In this document: positions 1 to 8,497 of the stretch, piece by piece
Layout: each line of letters begins with the position of its first letter
Numbering within the stretch: the first letter of the stretch is position 1
NCBI GenBank assembly: GCA_016213775.1
Contig: JACQZR010000250.1
Location: forward strand, 1-41,849
Reading direction: 5' to 3'
DNA: 41,849 bases
From: Acidobacteriota bacterium
Lineage (GTDB): Bacteria > Acidobacteriota > Terriglobia > Bryobacterales > Bryobacteraceae
The notes under the pieces: model-generated
What the model was told of the DNA's origin: nothing
The model's input: only the letters and a program-made list of their open reading frames with translations
The model's database searches: none
Made by a program: the position numbers and the translations under genes

Positions 1-80
1 CACCTCGCGGCTACGCCTTGCGTTTCGCTACGGTTGCCTGTCATCGGCTCCGGTTGGCTCCTTTCATCCAACAAGATTCT

Positions 81-164
81 GCCCATGCTGGGCACACTGG
101 GGCGGCCAATCCTGGCCGCGGCTGGCCTTTCAGGCCAGCCTGGACCGACCCCCTGGTCGGTCCA
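81..164. repeat. Cluster of four consecutive hairpins
   Basis: Four inverted repeats follow one another. Stem arms are 81-85/89-93 (5 bp), 102-108/113-119 (7 bp, loop ATCC), 120-128/132-140 (9 bp, loop TTC) and 141-150/155-164 (10 bp, loop CCCT). The last three abut with no spacer and have perfect stems of rising length. There is no U-tract, so a simple rho-independent terminator is unlikely. Candidates are a transposon end, a structured RNA or a REP-like cluster. The structure is directly visible; the function is unknown. Confidence 0.75.
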
Positions 165-309
165 ATTCTTCGTGCCTCGGGGTGGCCGAGCTATGCGCAA
201 AGACCTAAGACGCCGTGTTTAGTTACACGGCCCAGTTCAGCCTGCCGATGGCGGCGGATCACTCCGCGATGCTCTTCGTGGGTGCTTCCGAAGCTGATCG
301 CTGACGGCC

Positions 310-334
310 GCCAAAAATATGAAATATTTTTGGC
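310..334. repeat. A/T-rich 25-bp palindrome, copy 1
   Basis: The 11-nt arm GCCAAAAATAT (310-320) is followed by loop GAA and its exact reverse complement (324-334). Nearly the same palindrome recurs at 3317-3341, and both copies are preceded by GCTGATCGCTG within about 20 bases. On either strand the hairpin ends in a T-rich arm, so it could act as a bidirectional terminator. The recurrence with shared flank points to a dispersed intergenic element. Confidence 0.8.
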
Positions 335-364
335 TTCGGAATAGAATGAAATAGGGAATTTGTT

Positions 365-2394
365 ATGCAGCGGTTAAGTGCGGTTCTCTTTTCAATCGTC
401 CTTCTTACCGCGGCGCTCCATGGACAACAGTACTTGATCTCGACGATCGCCGGAGGGGCGCCTCCGTCCCTTCCTGCGCGAGCGGTCGATGTCATAATTG
501 GTACGCCATCTGGAGTAGCAGCAGATGCCGCGGGCAATGTCTACTTCACCGGCCTGGGTTACCTGTTCAAACTGGACCCGGCAGGCATCCTGCACCATAT
601 CGCGGGAAATGGCCGTTCCGATCCGCTGGGCGATGGAGGACCGGCCACCGAAGCGTCGATCGGCGTCGGTGGGCTCGCCTGTGATGCCGAGGGCAATCTG
701 TTCTTAGCCGACAACCTCAATCACCGGATTCGCAAGATCAATGGGAATGGAACTATCACCACTATTGCCGGAGGTGGCGGCAATGAACTGGGAACGATGT
801 CCGGCCTCGCTCTTGCGTCTGATGGCAGCCTGTTTGTGTCCGACTCTATCAACAACATCATACGGAAGATAACACCGGAAGGCGCCGTCCTTACGGTCGC
901 CGGCGGTGGCGCCGAGTCCTCCGAGGACACGATGCCTGCACTCGAGGCAAAGCTCGCGAGTCCTTCGGCGATTGCCGCGGACGCTGAAGGAAATATCTAT
1001 TTCGCCGACATCAACGCGCGGCAACGAATTCGTAGACTTAGTCCCGACGGAATTCTGACGACCATCGCCGGTAACGGAATGGATCGCCACGTCGAAGATG
1101 GGCCGGCGGCGAGTGCCGCGATATTCGATGTGGGCGGCATAGTGACTGACCGGGCAGGCAACATTATCTTCAGCGAGTACAACCTGTGGTACAGGATCTG
1201 TTCTCTAGGGACTTGCGGAGTAAACGTACATCGGCCCGGCGGATCTCGCGGGACGGCATCCTTACCAGCATCGCCGGCATGATCCTGCAGCCCAGAGGGT
1301 TCTCGGGCGGCGACGGTGGCCCCGCTCTTGCTGCCGGCCTCCAGATTCCGAGGGGTTTGGCATTGGACCCCGAAGGCAACCTCTCGATTGCAGACTCGAT
1401 GAACGCGCGCCTCCGAAGAATCTCAGTGGATGGAATCATCAACACGGTGGCTGGCAACGGACAGCAGTATTACCTTCTGGCCGGGGACGGCGGGCCAGCA
1501 GCGAACGCCGCACTATATAATCCACGAGGTCTGGCTCTCGATAAGAACGACAACCTGTATATCGCCGACTCCGGGAATCGCCGCGTCCGCAAGATGTCGC
1601 GGGGCGGCGTCATCTCCACCTTCGCCGGCGGCGCATCAAGCGGCGTATGTTCGGCTCAAGGGTGTTACGGGGATGGTGGGCCCGCCACGGCAGCATGGCT
1701 CGACACCCCAGTTGCAGTCGCAGTGGATCACGAGGACAACGTCTTCATCGCCGATTCCCGGGCCGGTCAAATCAGGAAAGTCTCGCCCGAGGGTGTGATC
1801 TCGACGGTTGTCAAGTCGGGAATGCTCGGAACGTCGCCGTATCCCGTTGGTCTGGCGGTGGACAACTCCGGAAACCTATTCATTTCGACTCTCTATGACG
1901 TTTACAAACTCACGCGAGACCGCAAGCTTCAACTTCTGGCCGGCCAGTTTTACGGTTCATACGGGCTCGCCGTGGACGGATCGGACAACTTATTCATTGC
2001 TGATAACAGGAATTCCCGCGTGCTCAAGGTGGCGGCGAATGGCCTCACCACGACTGTCGCGGGAAACGGGTTTCGTGAGTTCTCCGGCGACGGCGGACCC
2101 GCCATAGACGCCGGTGTCCCGTCTCCCGGTTGGCTGGCCGTCGATCATACCGGAAATCTGTTCCTCACCAGTGCGGGCCGCATCCGCAGAGTGAGTCCCG
2201 ACGGCATCATCACAACAGTGGCGGGGACCGGTAGGACTTGCATCTGCGTGGCCAGTGATGGCCAGTTAGGCGAGAACGTTCCGGTCAATCCCGCAGGGCT
2301 GGCTGTCGATGCAGAGGGGAATCTCTACGAGAGCGAAGGGGACGCAGCCTGGAATTCAAACCACGTGGTTCGGATGTTGCGGCCAGTTCGCTAA
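365..2394 (+). pseudogene. Secreted NHL-repeat protein, split by a frameshift
   Basis: The start ATG at 365 follows a Shine-Dalgarno-like AGGGAA and begins a signal peptide (MQRLSAVLFSIVLLTAALHG). The product is a string of NHL-type propeller blades spaced about 50-60 residues, with repeated elements like TIAGNG, DGGPA, GLAVD, GNLYIADS and RIRKIS.DG. Repeats run in frame 2 from 365 to about 1190, then continue in frame 1 from about 1235 to the stop at 2394. The junction (about 1190-1240) has no blade-like sequence in either frame and behaves like a net one-base loss. Without it the protein would be about 675 residues, a normal length for such secreted acidobacterial proteins. It may be a real pseudogene, a phase-variable gene or a sequencing error. 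No catalytic motif is visible. The family usually mediates binding, and the ligand cannot be told. Confidence 0.8.
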
Positions 2395-2635
2395 CCAGAC
2401 ATCTCCAAGCTAGCGGTGGCGAACAAAAACCGGTCACAAGCTACATCATCCACAGAATCAATACGTTAACCGTAAAATGCTTCTTGCCCCCTGCTAAAAT
2501 GATTACAGGGCGCACCTGGGAAGGCCAACGTCCCGCAGTTCTTTGACATCCTTGAATACGCTGCACCTCGCGAGTGCAGCAATTCGGAGCGTTGCGCTAA
2601 TGGTTGCAGCGCTCCCCTGGGCCGAGGCTGGAATC

Positions 2636-3232
2636 CGAAACGAAGCCAATTCCTCACCCCGTTCCGCATCAGACACTCCCGCCGAACTCGTCCGAAACGA
2701 AGCCAATTTCCCTATCCGTCCGGGAGTCGAACACAACGGAACACTTCTGAACACATTTTCGATCTTGGTCCGCACTCAACACCCCCGGCGCTCAACCCCG
2801 TACGGAACGAAGCCAATTTCCTATCCGCCCGGGAGGCGAACACAACGGAACACTTCTGAACACATTGTTCGATCTCGAGTCCGCATCGGACATTCCCCGT
2901 ACGGAACGAAGCCAATTTCCCTATCCGTCCGGGAGGCGAACACAACCCTACAATACGGAACACATTTTTTGATCTCGAGTGCGCACTAAACACCCCCGGC
3001 CAACCCCGTACGGAACGAAGCCAATTTCCCCGCCCGGGAGGCGAACACAACCGAACAATACGGAACACATTTTTCGATCTCGAGTCCGCATCGGAACATT
3101 CCCCGTACGGAACGAAGCCAATTTCCTATCCGCCCGGGAGGCGAACACAACCGAACACTTCTGAACACATTTTTCGATCTCGAGTCCGCATCGGACATCC
3201 CCCGGTCCTACACTGCACGGAACGAAGCCCAT
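2636..3232. repeat. Tandem ~100-110 bp repeat with alternating unit length
   Basis: Each unit begins CGGAACGAAGCCAATTT (CGAAACGAAGCC in the first) and continues through a GGGAGGCGAACACAAC block, AACACATTTTTCGATCTCGAG and a variable tail. Units start at 2693, 2803, 2902, 3011 and 3108, with a partial head at 3218, giving lengths 110, 99, 109, 97 and 110. A deleted unit of 57 bp precedes them (2636-2692) and keeps only head and tail. Tails alternate between a long CACCCCCGGC-type form and a short CATCGGACATTCC-type form. The whole unit is conserved with no unique spacers, so it is not CRISPR. Unit lengths are not all multiples of three, which argues against coding. Confidence 0.9.
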
Positions 3233-3284
3233 GCCCTAAGCCAAAATCTCACAGTACCGCCCGGCTGCCACTCGGCTGCCGTCT

Positions 3285-3312
3285 GGCTGACCGCTGATGG
3301 CTGACCGCTGAT
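3285..3312. repeat. 14-bp tandem duplication GGCTGACCGCTGAT
   Basis: Two exact adjacent copies of GGCTGACCGCTGAT (3285-3298 and 3299-3312) lead directly into CGCTG and the palindrome at 3317. The related GCTGATCGCTG also precedes palindrome copy 1, so this flank appears to be part of the same dispersed element. Confidence 0.8.
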
Positions 3313-3316
3313 CGCT

Positions 3317-3341
3317 GCCAAAAATATCAAATATTTTTGGC
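3317..3341. terminator. A/T-rich palindrome, copy 2, containing the sulfatase stop
   Basis: The arms GCCAAAAATAT (3317-3327) and ATATTTTTGGC (3331-3341) are perfect complements around loop CAA. The sulfatase gene runs into it from the right on the minus strand: its last codons read A-K-N-I and its TGA stop (3327-3329) sits in the loop region. On the minus strand the 3' arm is T-rich, as expected for a weak intrinsic terminator ending the long minus-strand gene run. The terminator role is inferred. Confidence 0.6.
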
Positions 3342-4955
3342 CCCGCGTGGCGCGTCCACCACTTTTTGCCAGGGTTCTATCTGTGCGCGGATGGCCCACT
3401 GGTCATAGAGCGCTGACATCTTTGCGACGCGGTCCGGTTGCTTGGCGGCGAGGTCCTGCATCTCGGTGCGGTCGGCTTCGACGTCGTATAGTTCCCATTT
3501 GCCGGGGTGACGCGAGACGAGCTTCCAGCGGCCTTGACGGATGGCGCGATTGCCTTCGTGCTCCCAGAAGATGGCTTCGTGCCCGGCGCGTTTGCCTTTT
3601 TCGAAAACCGGTTTGAGGCTCTTGCCTTCGAGTGGAACGATGCGTTCGCCGGCGAAGGACTCGGGGTAGCGCGCGCCGGCAACATCAACGCACGTGGCCA
3701 TTAGGTCGATAAGATGGCCGGGTTCGTTGGTGAGCGAATTCGTTTTGCGAATCACTTTGGGCCAGCGGGCGATCAACGGTGTGGAGATTCCGCCTTCGTG
3801 GACCCAGTGCTTGTACAGACGGAACGGCGTGTTGGAGGCGTTGGCCCAGGGGAGTCCATAGCTCTGGTAGGTTTCTTCAGAACCTGGCATGACGCCTGGG
3901 ACGTTGCCCACTTTGACGGGCTTGCCATCGAGCGTGGTGCCGGGGATATGAAGTGCCTTGGCGCGCGGGCCGAGTTCTTCGGCGCAGCCACCGTTATCGG
4001 CAAGGAACATGACGAGCGTGTTCTCTTCCTGCCCGGTTCGCTTGATGGCATCGAGAATGCGGCCGACGGCCTGATCGAGACGGTCCACCTGGGCGGCGTA
4101 GACTTCCATCCGGCGCTGCTGCCATTCCTTGTCCGCGACCTCGCTCCATGGCTTGACGGAAGAATCGCGAGGAGTGACGGGCCACTTCCTGCTCACGATG
4201 CCCATGGCGATCTGTCGTTTGTGTCGCTCTTCGCGCAGCACGTCCCAACCGTCTTTGTAGCGCCCGCGATAGCGCGCGATATCCTCCTCGCGGGCATGCA
4301 GCGGCCAGTGGGGCGCGGTGAATGCGGCGTAGAGGAAATAGGGTTCGGGCTTGGCGGCGGCATCGGCGATGAATTTGGAGGCGTTGTCGGCAATGGCGTC
4401 GGTGAAGTAGTAGTTCGGCCCGTCGAGCGCTGCCTTCTCGTTGTCGCGCACGAGGGTGACAGGGTTGAAGTAATCCGCCGCGCCGTGGATGATCCCGTAG
4501 TAGCGGTCGAAGCCGCGCTGGCGGGGCCAGTTGTGCTTGGATTCGGTGACAGGGGTGACGTGCCACTTGCCCGCCATCAGGGTCTGATAGCCGGCGGGTT
4601 TGAGCGCCTCGGCGATGGTGACGGCGCGGCGGCTGAGATCGCCTCGATAGCCGGGGAAGGGCTTGGGGTTGTCCACCATGTGGCCGATGGCGGCCTGATG
4701 CGGATAGAGACCAGTGAGCAGGCTGGCGCGCGTGGGGCAACAGCGGGCGGTGTTGTAGAACTGCGTGAAGCGGACGCCGGCGCGGGCGAGGCCGTCGATG
4801 TTGGGGGTGCGGATTTCGCCTCCATAACAGCCGAGGTCAGAGAAGCCCATGTCATCGGCAAGGATGAGCACGATGTTGGGCTTCTTCTCCGTTGCGGCTG
4901 CGGCATGACAGGCAAGCGCAGCGCCGGCGCTTTGTAAGAATGTTCTGCGGTTCAT
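3327..4955 (-). CDS. Sulfatase (arylsulfatase family, Cys-type), exported
   Basis: This 542-residue protein starts with a twin-arginine-like leader (MNRRTFLQSAGAALA). The sulfatase fold follows: NIVLILADDMG with metal-binding D34 and D35, then the modification motif C72-C-P-T-R76 followed by ASLLTG. That is the CxPxRxxxxTG signature whose cysteine is converted to formylglycine in this family. Later motifs include GKWH and the FLADNGG metal-binding segment. Length is normal for an arylsulfatase. It would hydrolyse sulfate esters, possibly on a sulfated glycan, in the periplasm or outside. It is the last gene of the run, 16 bases after the TonB-receptor gene, which suggests that released or imported sulfated sugar is its target (inference). 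The formylglycine-generating enzyme is not in the window. The last residues are encoded by an intergenic palindrome, so the C-terminus may have been reshaped by its insertion. Confidence 0.93.
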   Translation of the reverse strand: MNRRTFLQSAGAALACHAAAATEKKPNIVLILADDMGFSDLGCYGGEIRTPNIDGLARAGVRFTQFYNTARCCPTRASLLTGLYPHQAAIGHMVDNPKPFPGYRGDLSRRAVTIAEALKPAGYQTLMAGKWHVTPVTESKHNWPRQRGFDRYYGIIHGAADYFNPVTLVRDNEKAALDGPNYYFTDAIADNASKFIADAAAKPEPYFLYAAFTAPHWPLHAREEDIARYRGRYKDGWDVLREERHKRQIAMGIVSRKWPVTPRDSSVKPWSEVADKEWQQRRMEVYAAQVDRLDQAVGRILDAIKRTGQEENTLVMFLADNGGCAEELGPRAKALHIPGTTLDGKPVKVGNVPGVMPGSEETYQSYGLPWANASNTPFRLYKHWVHEGGISTPLIARWPKVIRKTNSLTNEPGHLIDLMATCVDVAGARYPESFAGERIVPLEGKSLKPVFEKGKRAGHEAIFWEHEGNRAIRQGRWKLVSRHPGKWELYDVEADRTEMQDLAAKQPDRVAKMSALYDQWAIRAQIEPWQKVVDAPRGAKNI

Positions 4956-4971
4956 GGTTCCAATGGATAGC

Positions 4972-7900
4972 TTAGAACAACAGCTTGAGCGCCAACTGGC
5001 CGACGCGGGGCAGGCCGGTAGTGGTGTTCAGTTGGCCGAATTGCTGGCTGTTGAAGGCGGTGTTGGGCTGCCAGAAATTGGGATGGTTGAGAACGTTGAA
5101 ATACTCGGCGCGGAATTGCAGAAGGACGTTCTCTTTCAGTTTGGTGTTTTTCAGCAGCGAGAGGTCGACGTTCCAATAGCCGGGACCGCGGACATCGGGC
5201 AGCGTGCGCGATACATTGCCGAACGTGAAGGCCGCAGGTTGCGTAAAAGCGGTGGTGTCGAACCAGCGAGTGACCTGATCGTTGCGCGATCGGCCGCCGC
5301 CGAGATTAGCGCTCGTGCCGGTGGAGTTGGGGCGGTTGCCGCCGTTGGCAATGGTGGCGGAAAGCACAAGCGGGTAGCCGCTGCGCACGGTGTAGACGCC
5401 ACTCACCTGCCATCCGCTCAACAGCCGGCCAGAGCCGAACGGCAGTTCCGCAACGAAGCTGGTGGTGAGGTTTTGCGCCGCGTCGATTTCGGCCACCGCG
5501 CGTTCGGATCGGAGATCGTACCAGTTCTGGACACTGGTGTTGAGGCCCGCGTTGAGGTTGTTGCCGTTGGCTCCGAGAGAATTGCGGACGTCGGAGATGA
5601 GCTTGGCGGCGGTGTAGGAAGCGAGGAAGGAGACACCCTTGCTGGTGCGCTTTTCGAACTTGAGCGCAAGCGAGTGATAGACGGAGTTGGCGGAGGAATT
5701 GTTGATCAACTGGACGGATGTGAACTGCGGGTAAGGCAGCAGCAACTGGCGGCGCTGGACTCGCTGCTGCGCCAACGCACCGGTGGGGATCTGGGGATAG
5801 AACGGATTGTCCACCAGGGTCTGCAAGCCGGTGCCGAGGGCGAGGTACTGAGGATCGAGGGCATTGAATTCGCGCACCCGGTTCAGATTGACGCCACGGC
5901 TTCCGGAGTAGGCCGCATCGATGAGGAGCGACTTGCCGAAGGAGCGTTGCACGTCAAGGTTCCACTGCAAGGCGTAGGGCGTGACGGCGTTCTGATCCCA
6001 CGCGCTGATGCCTTGTCCGAGGTAGGTGCGGGCGCCGAGTTCTGAGCGTGTTGGTTGGATTAGCCCATCCGGATATGGATTCTTCAGCGTGCGGTATGGA
6101 GTTACGCCATCGAGCGAGGCCGTCAGCGGAGTAGAGGAAGTGAAGCCCGCACTGGGCACGTATCCTTCGCCCGCATCGGAGATTCCGTAAGGCGCGAAGA
6201 ACAGCCCACCGCCGCCGCGGACGACGGTTTTAGAGTTGACGGTGTAGGCGAAGCCGGCGCGTGGCGCGATGTTGTTTCGATCCCACGCGTAGACCGTGCG
6301 ATTGTCCGCGCCGGCGAACGTGAGTGCGCCCTTGAGATTCGGGTAGGCGGCGTTCTTCACCGGGCTGTCGAGTGCGAAATCGTACCAGTTGATCTGATTG
6401 CGGCGCTCGCTGTAAGGACTCTCCGTTTCGTAACGGATTCCGATGTTGAGGGTGAGCCGCCTGGTCAGCCGGATGTCGTCCTGCAGGTAGCCGGCGTAGT
6501 AGAAGTTCTGAATGGAATTGCCGGCGGCGATGTTGATGCTGCCGCTGCTGGGCGTCCCCAGCAGCATGCTCGCGAAACCGATGCCGCCTGTTTCGGTGAC
6601 GGTGTTCGGATCGGGGCCGCGGGTCATGGCGCGGTTAAAAGCGTAGGTTCCGCCGCCGTTGCCGAGATTGAAGAGGTGAGACCGGTGCATGCGGATGTCG
6701 AAGCCGGCCTTCCAGTTGTGCTTGCCGGAGAGGCGCGCGAGAGAGCCGAGCAGGCTGTGGGTGTCGAGGCCGGTTCTCAGTACGCTGCCTCCTCCCTGCC
6801 CCGAGAAGCCTTCGACTGAAATGACGGGGTAGAGCGAGGTGGAGATCTGCGAGACGAGTGAAGTGGGGATGCCGAGCTCCCGTTGATCGAACCCGTAGCT
6901 GCGCGTGTTGCGCGCCCAGAAGAAGCGCGCGTAGCCGTAGCGAACGTTGAGCACAGTGGACGGGCTCAGGGTGACAGTGTTGTCGATGCCGGCGGTGTAG
7001 TTGTTGAGGTAGAGGCGGCCGTTCGCGCCGACTCCGGTGGTGGCGGCGTTGCCGAACGTGTCCGGCTGCGCGAGCGTGGAACGATTGAACGCGAAGCGGC
7101 CGAACATGCGCCAGGCCTGCGCGAAGCTGTGGTCAATGCGCGACCCGATGTTTGCCTGGTCGATGCCGCGCGGGGCGTTGCTGATGAAGTTGTTGGTGCC
7201 GGTAATCGGATCGCCCGCCGACGTAGGCGCCGGATAGAACGAGGCCATCTTCGCGCCTATGGGGTCGATTTGCGAGGCCGGAATGATGTTGCCAGGGATG
7301 GCGCTGCGGAGGAATCGGACGGTATTGGCGGGATCGGTGCGCGTGCTGAAGGGATCGTAGACAATCATCTGCTGGCCGCGCTGGGTGAGGGTTTGCGTGA
7401 AGTTGCCGGAACGCTGCAAGGCAGTGGGCAGGGTCGCGATGAAGACGTCGCCACGCCGCCACCGCGTGCCCTGATAGTCGGTGAAGAAGAACGTCCGGTT
7501 TTTCCCGTTGTAGAGTTTCGGGACCACCACCGGTCCGCCGGCGGAGTAGCCGAACTGGTTCATGCGGAACGCCGGCGTGGCGTTCCCGGCCCGGCGGTTG
7601 AAGAATTCGTTGGCGTCGAATGCACTATTGCGCAGATATTCATATACCGACCCATGCACCTGATTCGTCCCGCTCTTGGTGGAGACATTGATGACACCTC
7701 CGCCAAACCGGCCCCATTCGGCGGAGAGGTTGTTGCTCTGCACCTTGAATTCCTGCGTGCTGTCGACGTTGGGGATGGTGGTCATCTGGTTGACAAAGCC
7801 GGTGGTGCTGGGGATGCCATCGATGAGGACTTCGTTGGCTCGGGCGCGTCCACCGTTGATGGAGATCATGGAGTCGTCGGTGGTGTTGACCGGCACGTCA

Positions 7901-8412
7901 GCGAACTGGCCGTTGGCCGATGGTGCGGTGAGGACATTGGTGGTCAATTGCACGAGGCGGAACGGGCTGCGGCCATTCAACGGAATGTTGGAAACCTTGG
8001 CGCTGTCGATCAACTGCCCGAGCGCCGAGGTGTCCTGATCGACCGCGGCTGCGTTAGCGGAGACCTCCACCGTTTCTGCGACAGCGCCCACTTCCAGCAG
8101 GAAATCGATGCGGGCGGTCTGGTCGACAGCGAGTTCGAGACCGGTGCGCGTCATGGGGCGGAAACCGGCTTTGACGACCGAGACGCGGTAGGTTCCCGGG
8201 GGCAGCAAGGGGAAGAAGTATGCGCCGCGTTCGTTCGATTCGGCCTGGCGCTTGAGGCCGGTTTGATCGTTGGAGACCGAAATAGAGGCGCCGGGCACCG
8301 CGGCCGCGGTGGCGTCGACGACGGTACCAGTGATTTGGCCGGAGGTCGCCTGAGCGAAGGCCGGCAGAGCAACCGCGCACAGGCAGACACACATTGCCGC
8401 GAGAGTCTTCAT
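4972..8412 (-). CDS. Oar-like TonB-dependent receptor with carboxypeptidase-regulatory domain
   Basis: I place the start at the ATG complementary to 8410-8412, preceded by GGGGAGG seven bases upstream; the open frame extends further but overlaps the anti-sigma gene. The product is 1146 residues with signal peptide MKTLAAMCVCLCAVALPAFA. Residues about 24-110 form a carboxypeptidase-regulatory-like domain (GQITGTVVDATAAAVPGA, then PGTYRVSV). A plug-like region follows (LNGRSPF, then GGGVINVSTKSGTN), and then a long outer-membrane beta-barrel ending in aromatic F. This is the Oar/TonB-dependent architecture common in Acidobacteria, normally for uptake of large substrates; no SusD partner is present. 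It lies downstream of a sigma/anti-sigma pair and 16 bases before the sulfatase, consistent with regulated glycan uptake (inference). The 85-bp gap before it could hold a sigma-dependent promoter, but I see no convincing one. Confidence 0.92.
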   Translation of the reverse strand: MKTLAAMCVCLCAVALPAFAQATSGQITGTVVDATAAAVPGASISVSNDQTGLKRQAESNERGAYFFPLLPPGTYRVSVVKAGFRPMTRTGLELAVDQTARIDFLLEVGAVAETVEVSANAAAVDQDTSALGQLIDSAKVSNIPLNGRSPFRLVQLTTNVLTAPSANGQFADVPVNTTDDSMISINGGRARANEVLIDGIPSTTGFVNQMTTIPNVDSTQEFKVQSNNLSAEWGRFGGGVINVSTKSGTNQVHGSVYEYLRNSAFDANEFFNRRAGNATPAFRMNQFGYSAGGPVVVPKLYNGKNRTFFFTDYQGTRWRRGDVFIATLPTALQRSGNFTQTLTQRGQQMIVYDPFSTRTDPANTVRFLRSAIPGNIIPASQIDPIGAKMASFYPAPTSAGDPITGTNNFISNAPRGIDQANIGSRIDHSFAQAWRMFGRFAFNRSTLAQPDTFGNAATTGVGANGRLYLNNYTAGIDNTVTLSPSTVLNVRYGYARFFWARNTRSYGFDQRELGIPTSLVSQISTSLYPVISVEGFSGQGGGSVLRTGLDTHSLLGSLARLSGKHNWKAGFDIRMHRSHLFNLGNGGGTYAFNRAMTRGPDPNTVTETGGIGFASMLLGTPSSGSINIAAGNSIQNFYYAGYLQDDIRLTRRLTLNIGIRYETESPYSERRNQINWYDFALDSPVKNAAYPNLKGALTFAGADNRTVYAWDRNNIAPRAGFAYTVNSKTVVRGGGGLFFAPYGISDAGEGYVPSAGFTSSTPLTASLDGVTPYRTLKNPYPDGLIQPTRSELGARTYLGQGISAWDQNAVTPYALQWNLDVQRSFGKSLLIDAAYSGSRGVNLNRVREFNALDPQYLALGTGLQTLVDNPFYPQIPTGALAQQRVQRRQLLLPYPQFTSVQLINNSSANSVYHSLALKFEKRTSKGVSFLASYTAAKLISDVRNSLGANGNNLNAGLNTSVQNWYDLRSERAVAEIDAAQNLTTSFVAELPFGSGRLLSGWQVSGVYTVRSGYPLVLSATIANGGNRPNSTGTSANLGGGRSRNDQVTRWFDTTAFTQPAAFTFGNVSRTLPDVRGPGYWNVDLSLLKNTKLKENVLLQFRAEYFNVLNHPNFWQPNTAFNSQQFGQLNTTTGLPRVGQLALKLLF

Positions 8413-8497
8413 GGACAACCTCCCCACTGAACGGAGTCTTTCTATCAGGGGAGTGCGGCCGGGGCGGGTTATTCGCGACAGGCGATGGAAGATTATT

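Larger units (their letters stand above)
1..364. other. Non-coding leader with structured DNA
   Basis: I see no convincing gene here. Open frames exist on both strands, but none has recognisable protein content or a supported start. The stretch holds a cluster of hairpins (81-164) and an A/T-rich palindrome (310-334). The gene at 365 begins 30 bases after the palindrome. Part of it could be the tail of a mobile element or a decayed gene that starts outside the window; nothing visible decides this. Confidence 0.5.
2395..3326. other. Repeat-filled intergenic region
   Basis: This 930-bp stretch has no supported gene. From 2636 it is dominated by the tandem repeat described separately. Before it, 2395-2635 is unique sequence with a hairpin (GCTGCAC and GTGCAGC arms near 2559-2580). 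Near the end are a 14-bp tandem duplication (3285-3312) and the second A/T-rich palindrome. Short open frames across the repeats occur on both strands, shift frame between units and are not credible genes. Confidence 0.75.

Noticed and set aside
18-344. Small protein gene in the leader
   Set aside because: The frame crosses all four hairpins and ends in the palindrome; there is no ribosome site or recognisable protein sequence.
2636-3232. CRISPR-like array
   Set aside because: The whole unit is conserved, with no short repeat and unique spacers, and units are about 100 bp. No cas gene is nearby.
2543-3232. Short open frames over the tandem repeat on both strands
   Set aside because: Unit lengths differ and are not multiples of three, so the frame changes between units, and both strands are equally open. 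There is no supported start or family sequence.
6883-8430. Long open frame (about 515 codons) opposite the TonB receptor
   Set aside because: It is an antisense shadow from GC-rich codon bias; the receptor strand has domain evidence and a ribosome site. The same applies to long antisense frames at 3714-4937, 4954-6045, 35152-36456 and 37001-38215.
8413-8497. ECF-dependent promoter before the TonB receptor
   Set aside because: TTGAAA and GAATAA elements can be found on the minus strand, but the spacing of about 20 bases is poor and no second copy supports the pattern.
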